A stretch of 11,999 bases of DNA from Bacillota bacterium (GTDB taxonomy: Bacteria > Eremiobacterota > SpSt-956 > JAKJGF01), in contig JAKPQU010000586.1 in the NCBI GenBank assembly GCA_029555925.1, positions 1 to 11,999 of the forward strand, written 5' to 3'. The notes beneath the pieces are model-generated. The model searched no databases and had not been told where the DNA came from. It saw only the letters and a list, made by a program, of their open reading frames with translations. Below, piece after piece: positions 1 through 8,098 of the stretch. The translations under genes and the position numbers were made by a program. Every line of letters begins with the position of its first letter. Positions within the stretch are counted from its first letter, which is position 1.

Positions 1-176
1 ATATCACGGCAGCACAGGTATATTTTATTGAATTATAATGTAAAGTAGCATGATATAAGTTGTAACTGTTATAAACGTTCCAGTTTAGATTTTTTTCGGA
101 GGAGCATCAGGCAGGCAGACAGTATTTACCTATTATTCAAATTATTCAGTTTAATTAAAGCAATTTGCTATGAGAA

Positions 177-197
177 GTGAATAGTGAAAAGTCAGAA
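177..197 (+). repeat. Degenerate heptamer array, GTGA variant
   Basis: Three consecutive seven-base units, GTGAATA, GTGAAAA and GTCAGAA, sit in the leader. They keep the GTNA start and seven-base period of the GTRAYGC arrays elsewhere in the window but lack the CGC end. The link to the other arrays is inferred from period and position; three weak units could also be chance in AT-rich DNA. Confidence 0.4.
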
Positions 198-323
198 AAC
201 CTTATCTAGTCTGGTTTATAATATATTAAAATATTAATTCCTTATGCTCAGGTCAGTAATTATAAAATACACTGTAATGCATCTTATGCAGACAGTCATG
301 TCCTTGATTTCATCAAATATAAA

Positions 324-352
324 TTGATTTCTTCTCTATATTAATGTATAAT
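324..352 (+). promoter_or_regulatory. Probable sigma70-type promoter of the glycan operon
   Basis: A -35-like TTGATT (324-329) is followed after exactly 17 bases by a perfect -10 TATAAT (347-352). Transcription would start near 359, leaving a short leader of about 27 bases before the ATG at 386. It is the best-placed promoter match seen in the window and fits as the start of the five-gene run to 5906. AT-rich DNA yields such matches by chance, so confidence is moderate. Confidence 0.55.
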
Positions 353-385
353 TAGTCTATATTTTTTTGAGAGGAGCTTTTTATT

Positions 386-1285
386 ATGGATAGTTCCGGA
401 GCATGTTTAATTCAAATTATTTTCTTTGGCGGCTTTATCTGCCTTGGTCTGGCTATAACTTATTATAATAATAAAGCAATCCAGGAGGCATGGGGCAGAT
501 TTGCCATGAATTCAGGTCTTATTATGAACCAGGGCGGTATGTTCAGTACCCCCAGAGTTACAGGAGATTATAAGGGGTTTGATTATCTGTTGTACACTTT
601 CTCAAAAGGGAGCGGAAAAAGCAGAACTACATATACGGGGATTACTATGAATTTCCCGAAATATATTGACTGTCATCTTCATGTTTATCAGGAAGGTTTT
701 TTCAGTAAAATAGGAAAAGCTCTGGGAGGGCAGGATATTCAGATAGGAAACAGAGAGTTTGATGATGCATTTATGATAAAAAGTCAGACCCCGGGAAAAG
801 TAGACAGAATTCTTACTCCTGATTTGATGAGGAATATGCTGAACGGAAAGCATCTTATAAATATGTCTATTTCAGGCAACGGCATACACTACGAACAGGT
901 AGGAATTATAAAGGATGTGGCAAATCTCACCTATATAAGCGAAATTATGTGGATGATGGCAAATAATGCCTGTGCAATGGAAGGAATTACAGTAGGACAG
1001 AGGGAATTGCCTGATGGAAATTACAGAGATGGTAGCAATTATGACAGCCCCCGGCAAATTGCTTCCTCTTACAATAGTCCATCATATAATCAGCCTTCTT
1101 CCTTTATACCGCCTTCACAGTCATCTTTTGTCGGCGCATATAGTGAACAGAATCAGAGTGATTTCACATCTGCCGGATCTGCCAGTTTTTCTTCTCCCGG
1201 CACAGGAGAAAGAAGCTGTGTTTCATGCGGTGCCAGCGTACCTGTGGAAAATAAATACTGTATAAACTGCGGGAGATTGATGTAA
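386..1285 (+). CDS. Membrane-anchored protein with C-terminal zinc ribbon (DUF3137-like)
   Basis: The 299-residue protein begins with a hydrophobic segment (about residues 7-27) that should anchor it in the inner membrane. A soluble domain of about residues 30-205 follows. Its layout, with a tryptophan near residue 36, a 'YTGITMNFP' strand and 'REFDDAFMIKSQTP', recalls DUF3137-type proteins; this is an impression from pattern only. A Ser/Pro/Asn-rich, probably disordered linker (about 210-275) leads to a C-terminal zinc ribbon with cysteines at 278, 281, 292 and 295 (CxxC-x10-CxxC). The ATG has a good AGGAG site ten bases upstream. Its stop shares one base with the next gene's ATG, so it is translated with the glycosyltransferase. 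No enzymatic motif is visible; a scaffold or sensor role at the membrane is possible but unproven. Confidence 0.75.
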   Translation: MDSSGACLIQIIFFGGFICLGLAITYYNNKAIQEAWGRFAMNSGLIMNQGGMFSTPRVTGDYKGFDYLLYTFSKGSGKSRTTYTGITMNFPKYIDCHLHVYQEGFFSKIGKALGGQDIQIGNREFDDAFMIKSQTPGKVDRILTPDLMRNMLNGKHLINMSISGNGIHYEQVGIIKDVANLTYISEIMWMMANNACAMEGITVGQRELPDGNYRDGSNYDSPRQIASSYNSPSYNQPSSFIPPSQSSFVGAYSEQNQSDFTSAGSASFSSPGTGERSCVSCGASVPVENKYCINCGRLM

Positions 1286-2001
1286 TGAAAACCACTGTAG
1301 TCATACCTACTTACAATGAAAAAGAAAATATAGGCGATCTTATAAATTTCATTGTAGATTTAAATATAAGAGGACTTGATATACTTGTAGTGGATGATAA
1401 TTCGCCTGACGGAACAGGACAGATTGTAAAAGATATAGGGAAAAATAATCCTTCTGTAAATCTTTTAACGAGAACTAAAAAGCGGGGTAGAGGATTCGCC
1501 GGTATAGAAGGATTTCAGAGAGCATGCAATGAAGGGGCAGACTATATAATAGAAATGGACGGAGATTTTTCTCATCATCCGCGTTATATACCCGATTTCC
1601 TTGAAAAAATACCATGTTATGATATAGTTATCGGTTCCAGATTTGTTCCCGGAGGACAGGATGAAGACAGGGGATTATACAGAAAAATCGTAACAATTCT
1701 TGCAGGTATCTATATAAGAACCCTCCTGGGTATAAATATCCGGGATGTTTCTTCAGGATACAGATGTTTTAAAAGGCATGTTTTCGAACTTGTAGACCTT
1801 GAAGATTTTATCTCTGCCGGCCCGCCCATAGTAACTGAAATTTTGTATAAAGCAAGACTTAAAAATCTCAATATGTATGAAATACCTATTGTTTTTAAAG
1901 ACAGGGTAAAGGGTAAAACCAAGCTTGATTATATAACTCTTCTGGAAAGTCTTGTTATGGTTTTAAGATTGAGACAGATGCACAGAAAAGGAATTATATA
2001 A
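1285..2001 (+). CDS. Glycosyltransferase family 2, DPM1-like (polyprenol-phosphate sugar synthase)
   Basis: The protein (238 residues) has the GT-A fold signatures of dolichol/polyprenol-phosphate mannosyltransferases. These are VVIPTYNEKENI near the N-terminus, VVDDNSPDGT (35-44) for nucleotide binding, and the metal-binding DGD within EMDGDFSHHP (90-99). IGSRFVPGG (116-124), DVSSGYRCFKR (154-164) and the late EIPIVFKDRVKG (199-210) complete the set. Such enzymes move a sugar from a nucleotide donor to a lipid phosphate on the cytoplasmic face, making a donor for membrane GT-C transferases. It lacks the C-terminal membrane domain of longer family members, like the short DPM1 form. The usual acceptor-loop motif SxGYxFQxE is replaced by SAGPPIVTEI, so acceptor or sugar may differ. 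It overlaps the previous stop by one base, with GGGAG (1271-1275) as its binding site. Confidence 0.9.
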   Translation: MKTTVVIPTYNEKENIGDLINFIVDLNIRGLDILVVDDNSPDGTGQIVKDIGKNNPSVNLLTRTKKRGRGFAGIEGFQRACNEGADYIIEMDGDFSHHPRYIPDFLEKIPCYDIVIGSRFVPGGQDEDRGLYRKIVTILAGIYIRTLLGINIRDVSSGYRCFKRHVFELVDLEDFISAGPPIVTEILYKARLKNLNMYEIPIVFKDRVKGKTKLDYITLLESLVMVLRLRQMHRKGII

Positions 2002-2036
2002 ATGGCTGGTCACGATAATTTAGAAAGGTGCTATAA

Positions 2037-2918
2037 GTGAAAGTAAGTTTTAATAATAAATATACCTGTATATTATGTGGCGGAAAAGAATTTACTCATT
2101 ATTTAACAAAAGATAGTTTTGTTTTAATCAAATGTACCTGTTGTAATTTTATTTTTATCCCGGAAGAATTTTATTCTTCTGCTGAAATGATTAAAGAACA
2201 ATATATAAAGAATAAATCTTCTCCCGTAAGTTATTATCTGTCAACAAGAGAACTGGACATAAAATACTGCCTTGAGAATCTGGCCATACTCGAAAGATAT
2301 ATAAAAACCGGAAAAATACTTGATATAGGCAGCAGTGTCGGAAGTTTCCTTAGTGCCGCAAAAATGAAAAACTGGGAAGTTTCGGGAGTTGAGCCGAACC
2401 CTCTGGCTGCTTCCTATCCTCAGAAGGAAGGATTTCATATATACAATGAATTTTTTAACGGAGGTTTTGTTGAAAAATGTTCCGAACTGTATGATGCCAT
2501 TCATATGGGTAATGTAATCGAACATGTTTTTGATCCCGTAACCTTCCTGAAAAATGCCTTTGAAATTACCAGACCTGACGGATATTTACTCGTAACTACG
2601 ATTAATATAGATACATGCTGGGCTAAAAGATATCATATAAAACCTCTTGAACATCTTGTATACTTCAATCCTGAGACACTTAAATATGCTTTGAAAAAGT
2701 CAGGTTATGAAGTTAATTATTGTGCCAGAACCTCCAGAAGCAGAAATATTGCAAAGATTGATAAGAGTACAAGTAAAATGGGTTTAATGGAAAAGCTTAT
2801 TATTAAATTAACACAGACCTTTGGGCTCGGAGAATTACTCGGCATTATATTAAAATTTATAATTGTAGATGAAATAGTAATTATAGGTAAAAAACGAAGA
2901 TGCATGATTGATGCTTAA
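2037..2918 (+). CDS. SAM-dependent class I methyltransferase with N-terminal zinc ribbon
   Basis: The 293-residue protein opens with a zinc-binding knuckle (C11, C14, C33, C36). It continues with a Rossmann methyltransferase domain: SAM-binding motif ILDIGSSVGSF (94-104), the acidic residue E119 in GVEPNP, HMGNVIEHV (156-164) and RPDGYLLVTT (179-188). This arrangement is common in methyltransferase type 11/23 proteins encoded in polysaccharide clusters, where they methylate sugars or glycan ends; the substrate here cannot be read from sequence. A hydrophobic stretch near residues 263-283 may contact the membrane. The start is GTG with AAGGTG (2025-2030) upstream. A 35-base gap separates it from the family 2 transferase, and its end overlaps the next gene. 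Confidence 0.88.
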   Translation: MKVSFNNKYTCILCGGKEFTHYLTKDSFVLIKCTCCNFIFIPEEFYSSAEMIKEQYIKNKSSPVSYYLSTRELDIKYCLENLAILERYIKTGKILDIGSSVGSFLSAAKMKNWEVSGVEPNPLAASYPQKEGFHIYNEFFNGGFVEKCSELYDAIHMGNVIEHVFDPVTFLKNAFEITRPDGYLLVTTINIDTCWAKRYHIKPLEHLVYFNPETLKYALKKSGYEVNYCARTSRSRNIAKIDKSTSKMGLMEKLIIKLTQTFGLGELLGIILKFIIVDEIVIIGKKRRCMIDA

Positions 2919-4770
2919 ATATGAACATATTGTTTTAATAATTCTACTCGCTTCCCTTACTTTCGTAACACTCTATCATATACCTGCTGCAGATACATGG
3001 CTTAATCTTGCTACAGGTAAATATATTATAAACGAAAGAACTATCCCTGAGAAAGATATATTTTCTTATACTGCACAGGGCAGACCATGGCATTCGACTC
3101 AATGGTTTATACTGGCCGTATTTTATATATTTTATTCCATCTTCGGCAAGAGTGGTATTTATTTATTGAGAACGGCTTTTTTACTGACAACCTTCGGATT
3201 TATATTTGCTATGTGCAGGGTTCGTTCTTTAAACCCTCTGATTTCAGTTATATGTATCATTATCTCAGCTTTTATTGCCCAGCCTTATTACTATTTCGAT
3301 ATAAGAGCTTACCTTGTATCTTATGTGTTTACTGCTATATATCTATTTCTTCTTGAGAGACGAAGAATTCAGAATAAACCATTTCCCTGGTGGTTATTAC
3401 CTCTTATTAATTGTATATGGGTTAATTCTCACAGTGGTTTTATCATGGGACCCGGTATAATTTTTATTTATTTTCTGGATGAACTTATTACGGAAAAAGA
3501 TAAGAAAAAATCTTTTTATCTCCTGAAAATTTTTTCTTTTACATTTCTGTCTTGCTTTCTGAACCCCTATGGCTATAAGCTTTTTCTTCAAACCTTTATA
3601 GTCGGACAATCCTATGGCTTTATGGAAAAATTCCTGGTTGAATGGAACCATCCGGATCTTTCAGGTCAGCATCTGGCCTTTACATTTTTCTGGATTGTTT
3701 CCACTTTTTTTATAATGTTCACTATAAGGAAAGCTTCCCTGAGGGATATAATCCTGTGGGGTATATTCAGTTATATGGCATTTAAAGCAGTAAGGCACAT
3801 TACTCTCTTCTGTATTGTTATTGTTCCTGTTTTTATAAAGCATCTGGAATTGATTTTTGCAGATAGATTAAACTTTACGGCAGCCATTGAGAATTTTATT
3901 AATACCGGGACTTATATTAAAATTACAATCCTTATCATATGTTTTCTAATATTTTTTCGAACAGGGTTCCTTATAGTTACAGAAGATTTTTCTATGGAAA
4001 AGGAAATGTTTCCTTATTACTGTGTCGAATTTTTACGATCGAATAATCTGCCGGGAAGATTATATAATCCCTATGAATGGGGAGGCTACATCATGTGGAC
4101 TATGTACCCGGAAAAACTTGTATTCTGTGACGGAAGGGCTACTGTCGTATATACGGAAGAAATCTGCAGGGAAAGTTATTTTTCTATGGCAGGACAGGAT
4201 TTCTCTGTCTTCGATACCTGTAATATTAATCTTGTACTCTGTAATAAAATCAATGAACCACTCGGCATGAAACTGCCTTCTGTGTTACAGAATAAACCTG
4301 ATAAGTGGTGTCTTATATATTCCGATGAAAATGCTTATCTCTTTATCAGAAACAATTCTTTAAATAAGAAAATAATAGAAGATTTTTATAGTGGGAATCT
4401 TACTATTCCCGATACACCATGGGGAAATTATTATGAAGCTACGGTTTTACTTAAAACCGGAAATTATGAAAAAGCTTTGCATTTTCTGGATAAAGCTCTG
4501 GAATTAAATGAAAATTTTATCGAAGCCCTTATGGCTAAAGGATATATACTTGCCATAAGAGGGAATTTTAAAGAAGGAAAAGATTGTTTTTTAAAAATTC
4601 TGTCACTTGATAAGGAATTTCCCGGCCTTCATTATAATCTCGGATTAATTTATAAAAATTCAGGTGATTTTGATGACGCAGAAAAGGAATTTATGATAGA
4701 ATTAAAAATACATGATTATAAACCGGCACTGGACGAACTGGAAAAACTGAAAATACGCGTGGGGAAGTGA
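2911..4770 (+). CDS. Polytopic membrane protein with C-terminal TPRs, possible GT-C-type glycosyltransferase
   Basis: About 619 residues. The first ~355 carry many hydrophobic helices. The first loop pattern, ADTWLNLATGKYI...IPEKDIFSYTAQGRPWHSTQW, is typical of a family of large membrane proteins resembling GT-C (PMT/ArnT-like) transferases, with an acidic residue in the first outer loop. A non-membrane domain follows (about 365-480) with NPYEWGGYIMW and FCDGRATVVY, a conserved block of the same family. Three TPR-like repeats (about 504-605) end the protein. If the GT-C reading is right, it would use the lipid-linked sugar made by the family 2 enzyme two genes upstream. I chose ATG 2911 over an in-frame TTG at 2908; neither has a strong binding site, and translation is probably coupled because the start lies inside the methyltransferase gene (8-base overlap). 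Confidence 0.75.
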   Translation: MLKYEHIVLIILLASLTFVTLYHIPAADTWLNLATGKYIINERTIPEKDIFSYTAQGRPWHSTQWFILAVFYIFYSIFGKSGIYLLRTAFLLTTFGFIFAMCRVRSLNPLISVICIIISAFIAQPYYYFDIRAYLVSYVFTAIYLFLLERRRIQNKPFPWWLLPLINCIWVNSHSGFIMGPGIIFIYFLDELITEKDKKKSFYLLKIFSFTFLSCFLNPYGYKLFLQTFIVGQSYGFMEKFLVEWNHPDLSGQHLAFTFFWIVSTFFIMFTIRKASLRDIILWGIFSYMAFKAVRHITLFCIVIVPVFIKHLELIFADRLNFTAAIENFINTGTYIKITILIICFLIFFRTGFLIVTEDFSMEKEMFPYYCVEFLRSNNLPGRLYNPYEWGGYIMWTMYPEKLVFCDGRATVVYTEEICRESYFSMAGQDFSVFDTCNINLVLCNKINEPLGMKLPSVLQNKPDKWCLIYSDENAYLFIRNNSLNKKIIEDFYSGNLTIPDTPWGNYYEATVLLKTGNYEKALHFLDKALELNENFIEALMAKGYILAIRGNFKEGKDCFLKILSLDKEFPGLHYNLGLIYKNSGDFDDAEKEFMIELKIHDYKPALDELEKLKIRVGK

Positions 4771-5906
4771 ATATTTTGCTATTTAGTTCTTCGGAATTTA
4801 AGATTGACTGCACTTATTTTGCAGGGGAAAAACCATGTAAATTTAAGAGATCATGTAAAGATTGTCCTTTTTATGCTCCTGTGGGTTTTAAAATATTGAT
4901 CATAAAACTTGCTGCCATAGGGGATGTACTCAGAACGACTCCTCTTCTTTACGGAATAAAAAGGCTCTATCCGAAGAGCCATATTACCTGGATTACAGAT
5001 AGTTCTTCTGTAGATGTGCTGAAAAATAATCCTCTTATTGATAAAGTGTTACCATATGATCTGACGAATATCCTGAGGTTACAGATAGAAGAATTTAATG
5101 TACTTTACTCCCTGGATAAGGAAATAAGAGCTACAGCTCTTGCAGAGATGGTAAAAGCAACAGAAAAAAAAGGATTTTCTTTCCATAAAAAAGGAAATAT
5201 TTATCCTTTAAATGAAGAAGCTCTCTATGCCTTCAGACTCGGAATAGATGATGACCTTAAATTCATTATAAATCAGAAAACTTATCAGGAGATTATCTTT
5301 GAGGCATGTAACATTCCCTATGAGAAAGATGAATATATCTTTAGATTACTCCCTGAAGAAATAGAAGAAGGAAAAAGATATTTTAATGAACTGGAAATAC
5401 ATGACGATAATATAATTATAGGGTTAAATACAGGTTCCGGCCGTATTTACGCCACGAAAAAATGGTCGGAAGAAGGCTTTATTGAACTGGCACATAAATT
5501 GCATAATACTATAGATAACATTAAAATAGTTCTTCTCGGAGGACCTGATGAGATAGAAAGAAACAGGATTATAAAAGAAAAAGCACCTGTTATAGATACG
5601 GGACATAACAACAACTTGAGGAGATTTGCTTCTATTATAAATAACTGTCATCTTCTGGTTACAGGGGATACACTGGCCATGCATCTTGCTATAGCACAGA
5701 AGATACCTGTTGTTACGTTTTTCGGGCCTACCTGTCCGCAGGAAATAGAACTTTACGGAAGAGGGAGGAAGATTATAGCAAATCATGACTGTCTGCCATG
5801 TTATAAATGTGAATGTAAGAGGGAAGTGAGCTGTCTCTACAAAATGAGCAGTGATGAAGTTTACAATTCGGTAACGGAGTTATTGTCCGATACAGGTATC
5901 AGATAA
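4767..5906 (+). CDS. Glycosyltransferase family 9 (heptosyltransferase-like) with N- and C-terminal cysteine clusters
   Basis: The 379-residue protein carries the family 9 hallmarks: IIKLAAIGDVLRTTPLL (45-61), the acceptor-side motif that opens heptosyltransferases; GLNTGSGR...KKWSEEGF (219-238); LLGGPDE (256-262); and the donor-site run VTGDTLAMHLAIA (298-310) with FFGPT (318-322). GT9 enzymes such as WaaC/WaaF add heptose to the LPS inner core in the cytoplasm; the actual donor here is unknown. An N-terminal cluster (C15, C24, C30, C33) precedes the fold and a second (C342, C345, C348, C350, C356) follows it; either could bind zinc or an iron-sulfur cluster. The GTG start overlaps the upstream stop in a GTGA (4767-4770). 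The in-frame TTG at 4776 is better spaced from GGGG (4761-4764) and is a real alternative. It closes the operon. Confidence 0.88.
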   Translation: MNILLFSSSEFKIDCTYFAGEKPCKFKRSCKDCPFYAPVGFKILIIKLAAIGDVLRTTPLLYGIKRLYPKSHITWITDSSSVDVLKNNPLIDKVLPYDLTNILRLQIEEFNVLYSLDKEIRATALAEMVKATEKKGFSFHKKGNIYPLNEEALYAFRLGIDDDLKFIINQKTYQEIIFEACNIPYEKDEYIFRLLPEEIEEGKRYFNELEIHDDNIIIGLNTGSGRIYATKKWSEEGFIELAHKLHNTIDNIKIVLLGGPDEIERNRIIKEKAPVIDTGHNNNLRRFASIINNCHLLVTGDTLAMHLAIAQKIPVVTFFGPTCPQEIELYGRGRKIIANHDCLPCYKCECKREVSCLYKMSSDEVYNSVTELLSDTGIR

Positions 5907-5930
5907 ATATATGAGTTAAACATTCATCCC

Positions 5931-5960
5931 CGCGTCACGCGTCACGCGTCACGCGTTACG
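5931..5960. repeat. Tandem heptamer array (GCGTCAC x3, GCGTTAC)
   Basis: Three identical units GCGTCAC (5932-5952) and one GCGTTAC (5953-5959) lie head to tail. On the minus strand this reads GTAACGC followed by GTGACGC repeats. The flanks (CCCC on the left, GAG on the right) match those of other arrays in the window. It fills most of the 65-base gap between the family 9 transferase and the HEAT gene and ends only a few bases before the HEAT gene's AAGGAAGG site. Confidence 0.9.
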
Positions 5961-5980
5961 AGTAAAGGAAGGTGTTGTTC

Positions 5981-6853
5981 TTGAAAAATGGCCAGGAAAA
6001 GAAAAGCTCTTTTTTCAGTAATTTAACAAAAGGCATAAGTGACCTTATGGGAGGGAAAAAGAAACAGAATGCAGTTGAAGAAAAAAAGGATATAATAGAC
6101 GAAGATAAAAAAGCCCGGGAACTCCTTGCCGGCGTGACCAAACCTCCAACTCCCGGTGCGACCCGTATGATGATGAAGGATAATTTCGATGAACTGGTTA
6201 AATCCCTTACAAAAGACCCCATACCATATCTCCGGAAATATGCAGCTCTGAGACTTGGTGAACTGGGAGATAAAAAAGCGATAGAATATCTTCTGACCGG
6301 TATAAGAGACGAAAATATAGAAGTCAGAATGGCTTCTGCACAGGCACTCGGAAAACTTGCCGATGAGTCTCTCGTTGAAAAGATGATTGAAACACTTAAA
6401 GACAGTAATGATTATTTGAGGGAGCAGACAATACAGGTTTTATCCAGTATGGGAGAACTGGCTGTACCTCCTCTTATAAGATCACTTAAATCACATAACT
6501 GGATGCTCCCTTATTGTGCCGTCAGGGCTCTGGGACTTATAAAAGATAAAAGAGCTATAGAAGCTTTAATTGAACTGGTTGAAGATGACAGTAATGTTTA
6601 TGTCCAGAAAGCTGCTATAGATGCCCTTGAAAAGATGGGTAAAGATGGTGAGGAAGAACTTTCTGCAGGACTCAGTCATGAAGCCGGATATGTAAGGGAA
6701 AAAATTGCTCAAATCATGGCAAAATCCGGTTCTAAAGATTGTATTGACAGACTTAAAGAAGCAATAGACAGGGAAAGTGATAACAGAACAAAAGATCGTA
6801 TGACGGAATGTTTGAAAAAATTGGAAGTCAGATTTAATATTTCTACAGAATGA
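5981..6853 (+). CDS. HEAT-repeat (PBS-lyase-type) protein
   Basis: About 290 residues, with no signal peptide. A Lys/Glu-rich, probably flexible N-terminal region (first ~60 residues) is followed by about six helical HEAT repeats. The repeats show the PBS-lyase signature: YLRKYAALRLGELGDKKAI, EVRMASAQALGKLADESLV, YLREQTIQVLSSMGE, MLPYCAVRALGLIKDKRAI, YVQKAAIDALEKMGKDG and YVREKIAQIMAKSGS. Such solenoids are cytoplasmic protein-binding scaffolds; the partner is unknown. The start is uncertain: GTG 5972, TTG 5975 and TTG 5981 are all in frame. AAGGAAGG (5965-5972) is properly spaced (8 bases) only from TTG 5981, so I prefer that. It follows the glycan operon after 74 bases in the same direction and could be read through from it, although the heptamer array intervenes. 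Confidence 0.85.
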   Translation: MKNGQEKKSSFFSNLTKGISDLMGGKKKQNAVEEKKDIIDEDKKARELLAGVTKPPTPGATRMMMKDNFDELVKSLTKDPIPYLRKYAALRLGELGDKKAIEYLLTGIRDENIEVRMASAQALGKLADESLVEKMIETLKDSNDYLREQTIQVLSSMGELAVPPLIRSLKSHNWMLPYCAVRALGLIKDKRAIEALIELVEDDSNVYVQKAAIDALEKMGKDGEEELSAGLSHEAGYVREKIAQIMAKSGSKDCIDRLKEAIDRESDNRTKDRMTECLKKLEVRFNISTE

Positions 6854-6859
6854 TTTAAA

Positions 6860-6998
6860 TACCGTAACATGTAAAATGGTATCCGTAAAAAGCTTCTGCC
6901 TGGGGGGCTCTGGAGAAGAAAAATTAGTTTTTTATATAGGATTAAAAATTAAATAAGGCAAATTATTTTTCTTCGTAAGAGCCTGTCAGGCAGAAGCT
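6860..6998. repeat. Palindromic repeat element A, copy 1 (A1)
   Basis: This non-coding element is repeated at 11841-11999. The shared part starts at TACCGTAAC (6860 and 11841). Its core is a long imperfect hairpin: the left arm 6891-6926 (GCTTCTGCCTG, GGCTCT, GAAGAAAAAT) pairs with the right arm 6961-6998 (ATTTTTCTTC, AGAGCC, CAGGCAGAAGC), leaving an AT-rich loop of about 34 bases. No ORF or transposase lies within it. Lying just after the HEAT gene stop (6851-6853), its transcript could fold into a strong hairpin. The right boundary is unclear; imperfect complementarity may extend to about 7035. Confidence 0.85.
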
Positions 6999-7020
6999 GA
7001 TAAATGGTTACTAACAGCCA

Positions 7021-7035
7021 TGACCGATACGGTCA
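7021..7035. repeat. Small perfect hairpin TGACCG-ATA-CGGTCA
   Basis: A six-base-pair perfect stem with a three-base loop lies just right of element A1. It has no T-run on either side, so it does not look like an intrinsic terminator. It may be the outer edge of A1 or an operator-like dyad. No similar dyad was seen beside A2, whose right side is cut off by the window. Confidence 0.5.
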
Positions 7036-7060
7036 CAACGAAAAATGAAAATTTGTTCCC

Positions 7061-7085
7061 CCCGTAACGCGTAATGCGTGACGGG
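7061..7085. repeat. Heptamer array folding as a hairpin
   Basis: The units GTAACGC (7064-7070), GTAATGC (7071-7077) and GTGACGG (7078-7084) are flanked by CCC and GGG. CCCGTAACGC (7061-7070) and GCGTGACGGG (7076-7085) pair with one mismatch around the five-base loop GTAAT. The array is followed by GAGGAG. It lies 63 bases before the TPR gene start, in a gap that also holds an ACCGA-TTAT-TCGGT dyad (about 7099-7112). Confidence 0.85.
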
Positions 7086-7147
7086 AGGAGACAGGCTTAC
7101 CGATTATTCGGTGCCGTATTTATCACTTTTAGGAATAGGGAATAATA

Positions 7148-8098
7148 ATGATGAGCGTTATAAGATTTTTTTTGTTATCTCTGAGTTTTTTAATATTCTT
7201 TCTTTCTCCATCTTTTGCTGCTTCAGAAATATCTCATTATGAAGAGGCAACAAAATATTATGGCAAAGGAGAGATCCAAAAATCAATTTCGGAATGTCTT
7301 GCAGCACTGGAGATAAATCCCTCTTATGCCCCTGCTTATAATGGATTGGGCGTATGTTACTCTGCTCTGGGAGACCTGGATAAGGCTATGGGATATTTCC
7401 GGAGAGCAGCAGAACTGGAGCCGGAGCTTGCCAAAACCTATATAAATATGGGTAATATATATATAATAAAATCTGACATACCATCTGCTATAGACAGTTA
7501 TGAAAAAGCTTTATCACTGCAGCCGGACTCTCTTGAAGCTCATATCGGTCTGGGAGATGCATATTCTCAGAACGGATGGCTTACGGCAGCAAGGGAAGAA
7601 TATCAAACCGTTCTTAAAGTTGAACCTCTCAATCAGGTTGTCTGGTTTAAACTCGGGAAGCTTTATTACAGTCAGAACATGCTGGAAGAATCTGCCCTCT
7701 GTTTTGAAAAAATACTCAGATTAAACCCGTCCAATGCATCTGTTTATGTCGCTCTCGGAAGTGTTTATCAGAAGGAGTATAAATACGGACTGGCCATCGA
7801 ATATTATAAGAGAGCGCTGGAATTAAATCATTCTGCCCCTGAGGTTTATGTTAATATTGCAACCTGTTATATGAACAGTAAAGATATGGCATCTGCCCTT
7901 TATTATTGCCGGGAAGCAATGAAAATCTCTCCTCTTTATCCTGATATTTATTATAATTTCGCCATAATTTACCAGGAGCAGGGTAAATCTGATGAAGCTA
8001 TAGAGAATTTTAATAAATATCTTGAACTGTCACCTGAAGGTTCTTACGTGAAAGATGTGAATACAAGGCTTGAACTTCTGTTAAACAGTGATACTTAA
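7148..8098 (+). CDS. Exported TPR protein (eight tandem repeats)
   Basis: The 316-residue protein begins with a signal peptide (short basic start, hydrophobic core about 7-20, likely cleavage after SPSFA near residue 24-25). The rest is almost entirely eight tetratricopeptide repeats with perfect 34-residue phasing: the helix-breaking proline position recurs at 58, 92, 126, 160, 194, 228 (His here), 262 and 296. Repeats show the usual consensus, for example LGVCYSALGDLDKAMGYFRRA and GDAYSQNGWLTAA. It should act as a periplasmic or envelope-bound protein-interaction scaffold. There is no lipobox cysteine. Two adjacent ATGs (7148, 7151) are possible starts; TAGGG (7136-7140) precedes them. Its stop overlaps the stop of the minus-strand gene that follows. 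Confidence 0.85.
   Translation: MMSVIRFFLLSLSFLIFFLSPSFAASEISHYEEATKYYGKGEIQKSISECLAALEINPSYAPAYNGLGVCYSALGDLDKAMGYFRRAAELEPELAKTYINMGNIYIIKSDIPSAIDSYEKALSLQPDSLEAHIGLGDAYSQNGWLTAAREEYQTVLKVEPLNQVVWFKLGKLYYSQNMLEESALCFEKILRLNPSNASVYVALGSVYQKEYKYGLAIEYYKRALELNHSAPEVYVNIATCYMNSKDMASALYYCREAMKISPLYPDIYYNFAIIYQEQGKSDEAIENFNKYLELSPEGSYVKDVNTRLELLLNSDT

Larger units (their letters stand above)
1..385. other. Gene-free leader upstream of the glycan operon
   Basis: No convincing coding frame is visible in these 385 AT-rich bases. The stretch holds a three-unit variant of the heptamer repeat near 177-197 and a sigma70-like promoter near 324-352. It ends with the ribosome binding site AGGAG (372-376) of the first gene. 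Any gene further upstream must end before the window begins. Confidence 0.6.

Noticed and set aside
2908..2910. TTG as start of the membrane TPR protein
   Set aside because: An ATG follows immediately at 2911 and neither codon has a distinct binding site, so the commoner start was preferred.
5424..5786. 120-codon minus-strand frame inside the family 9 transferase
   Set aside because: It lies wholly within conserved catalytic motifs of the plus-strand gene and shows no family features.
5931..5960. CRISPR-like tandem repeats
   Set aside because: The units are seven bases with no spacers and no cas genes; this is a short tandem heptamer array.
6860..6998. Riboswitch or structured RNA in place of element A
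   Set aside because: It lies downstream of genes, is nearly a single long palindrome and recurs after fliF; no known riboswitch core was recognised.
7021..7035. Intrinsic terminator after the HEAT gene
   Set aside because: The stem is short and has no T-run on either side.
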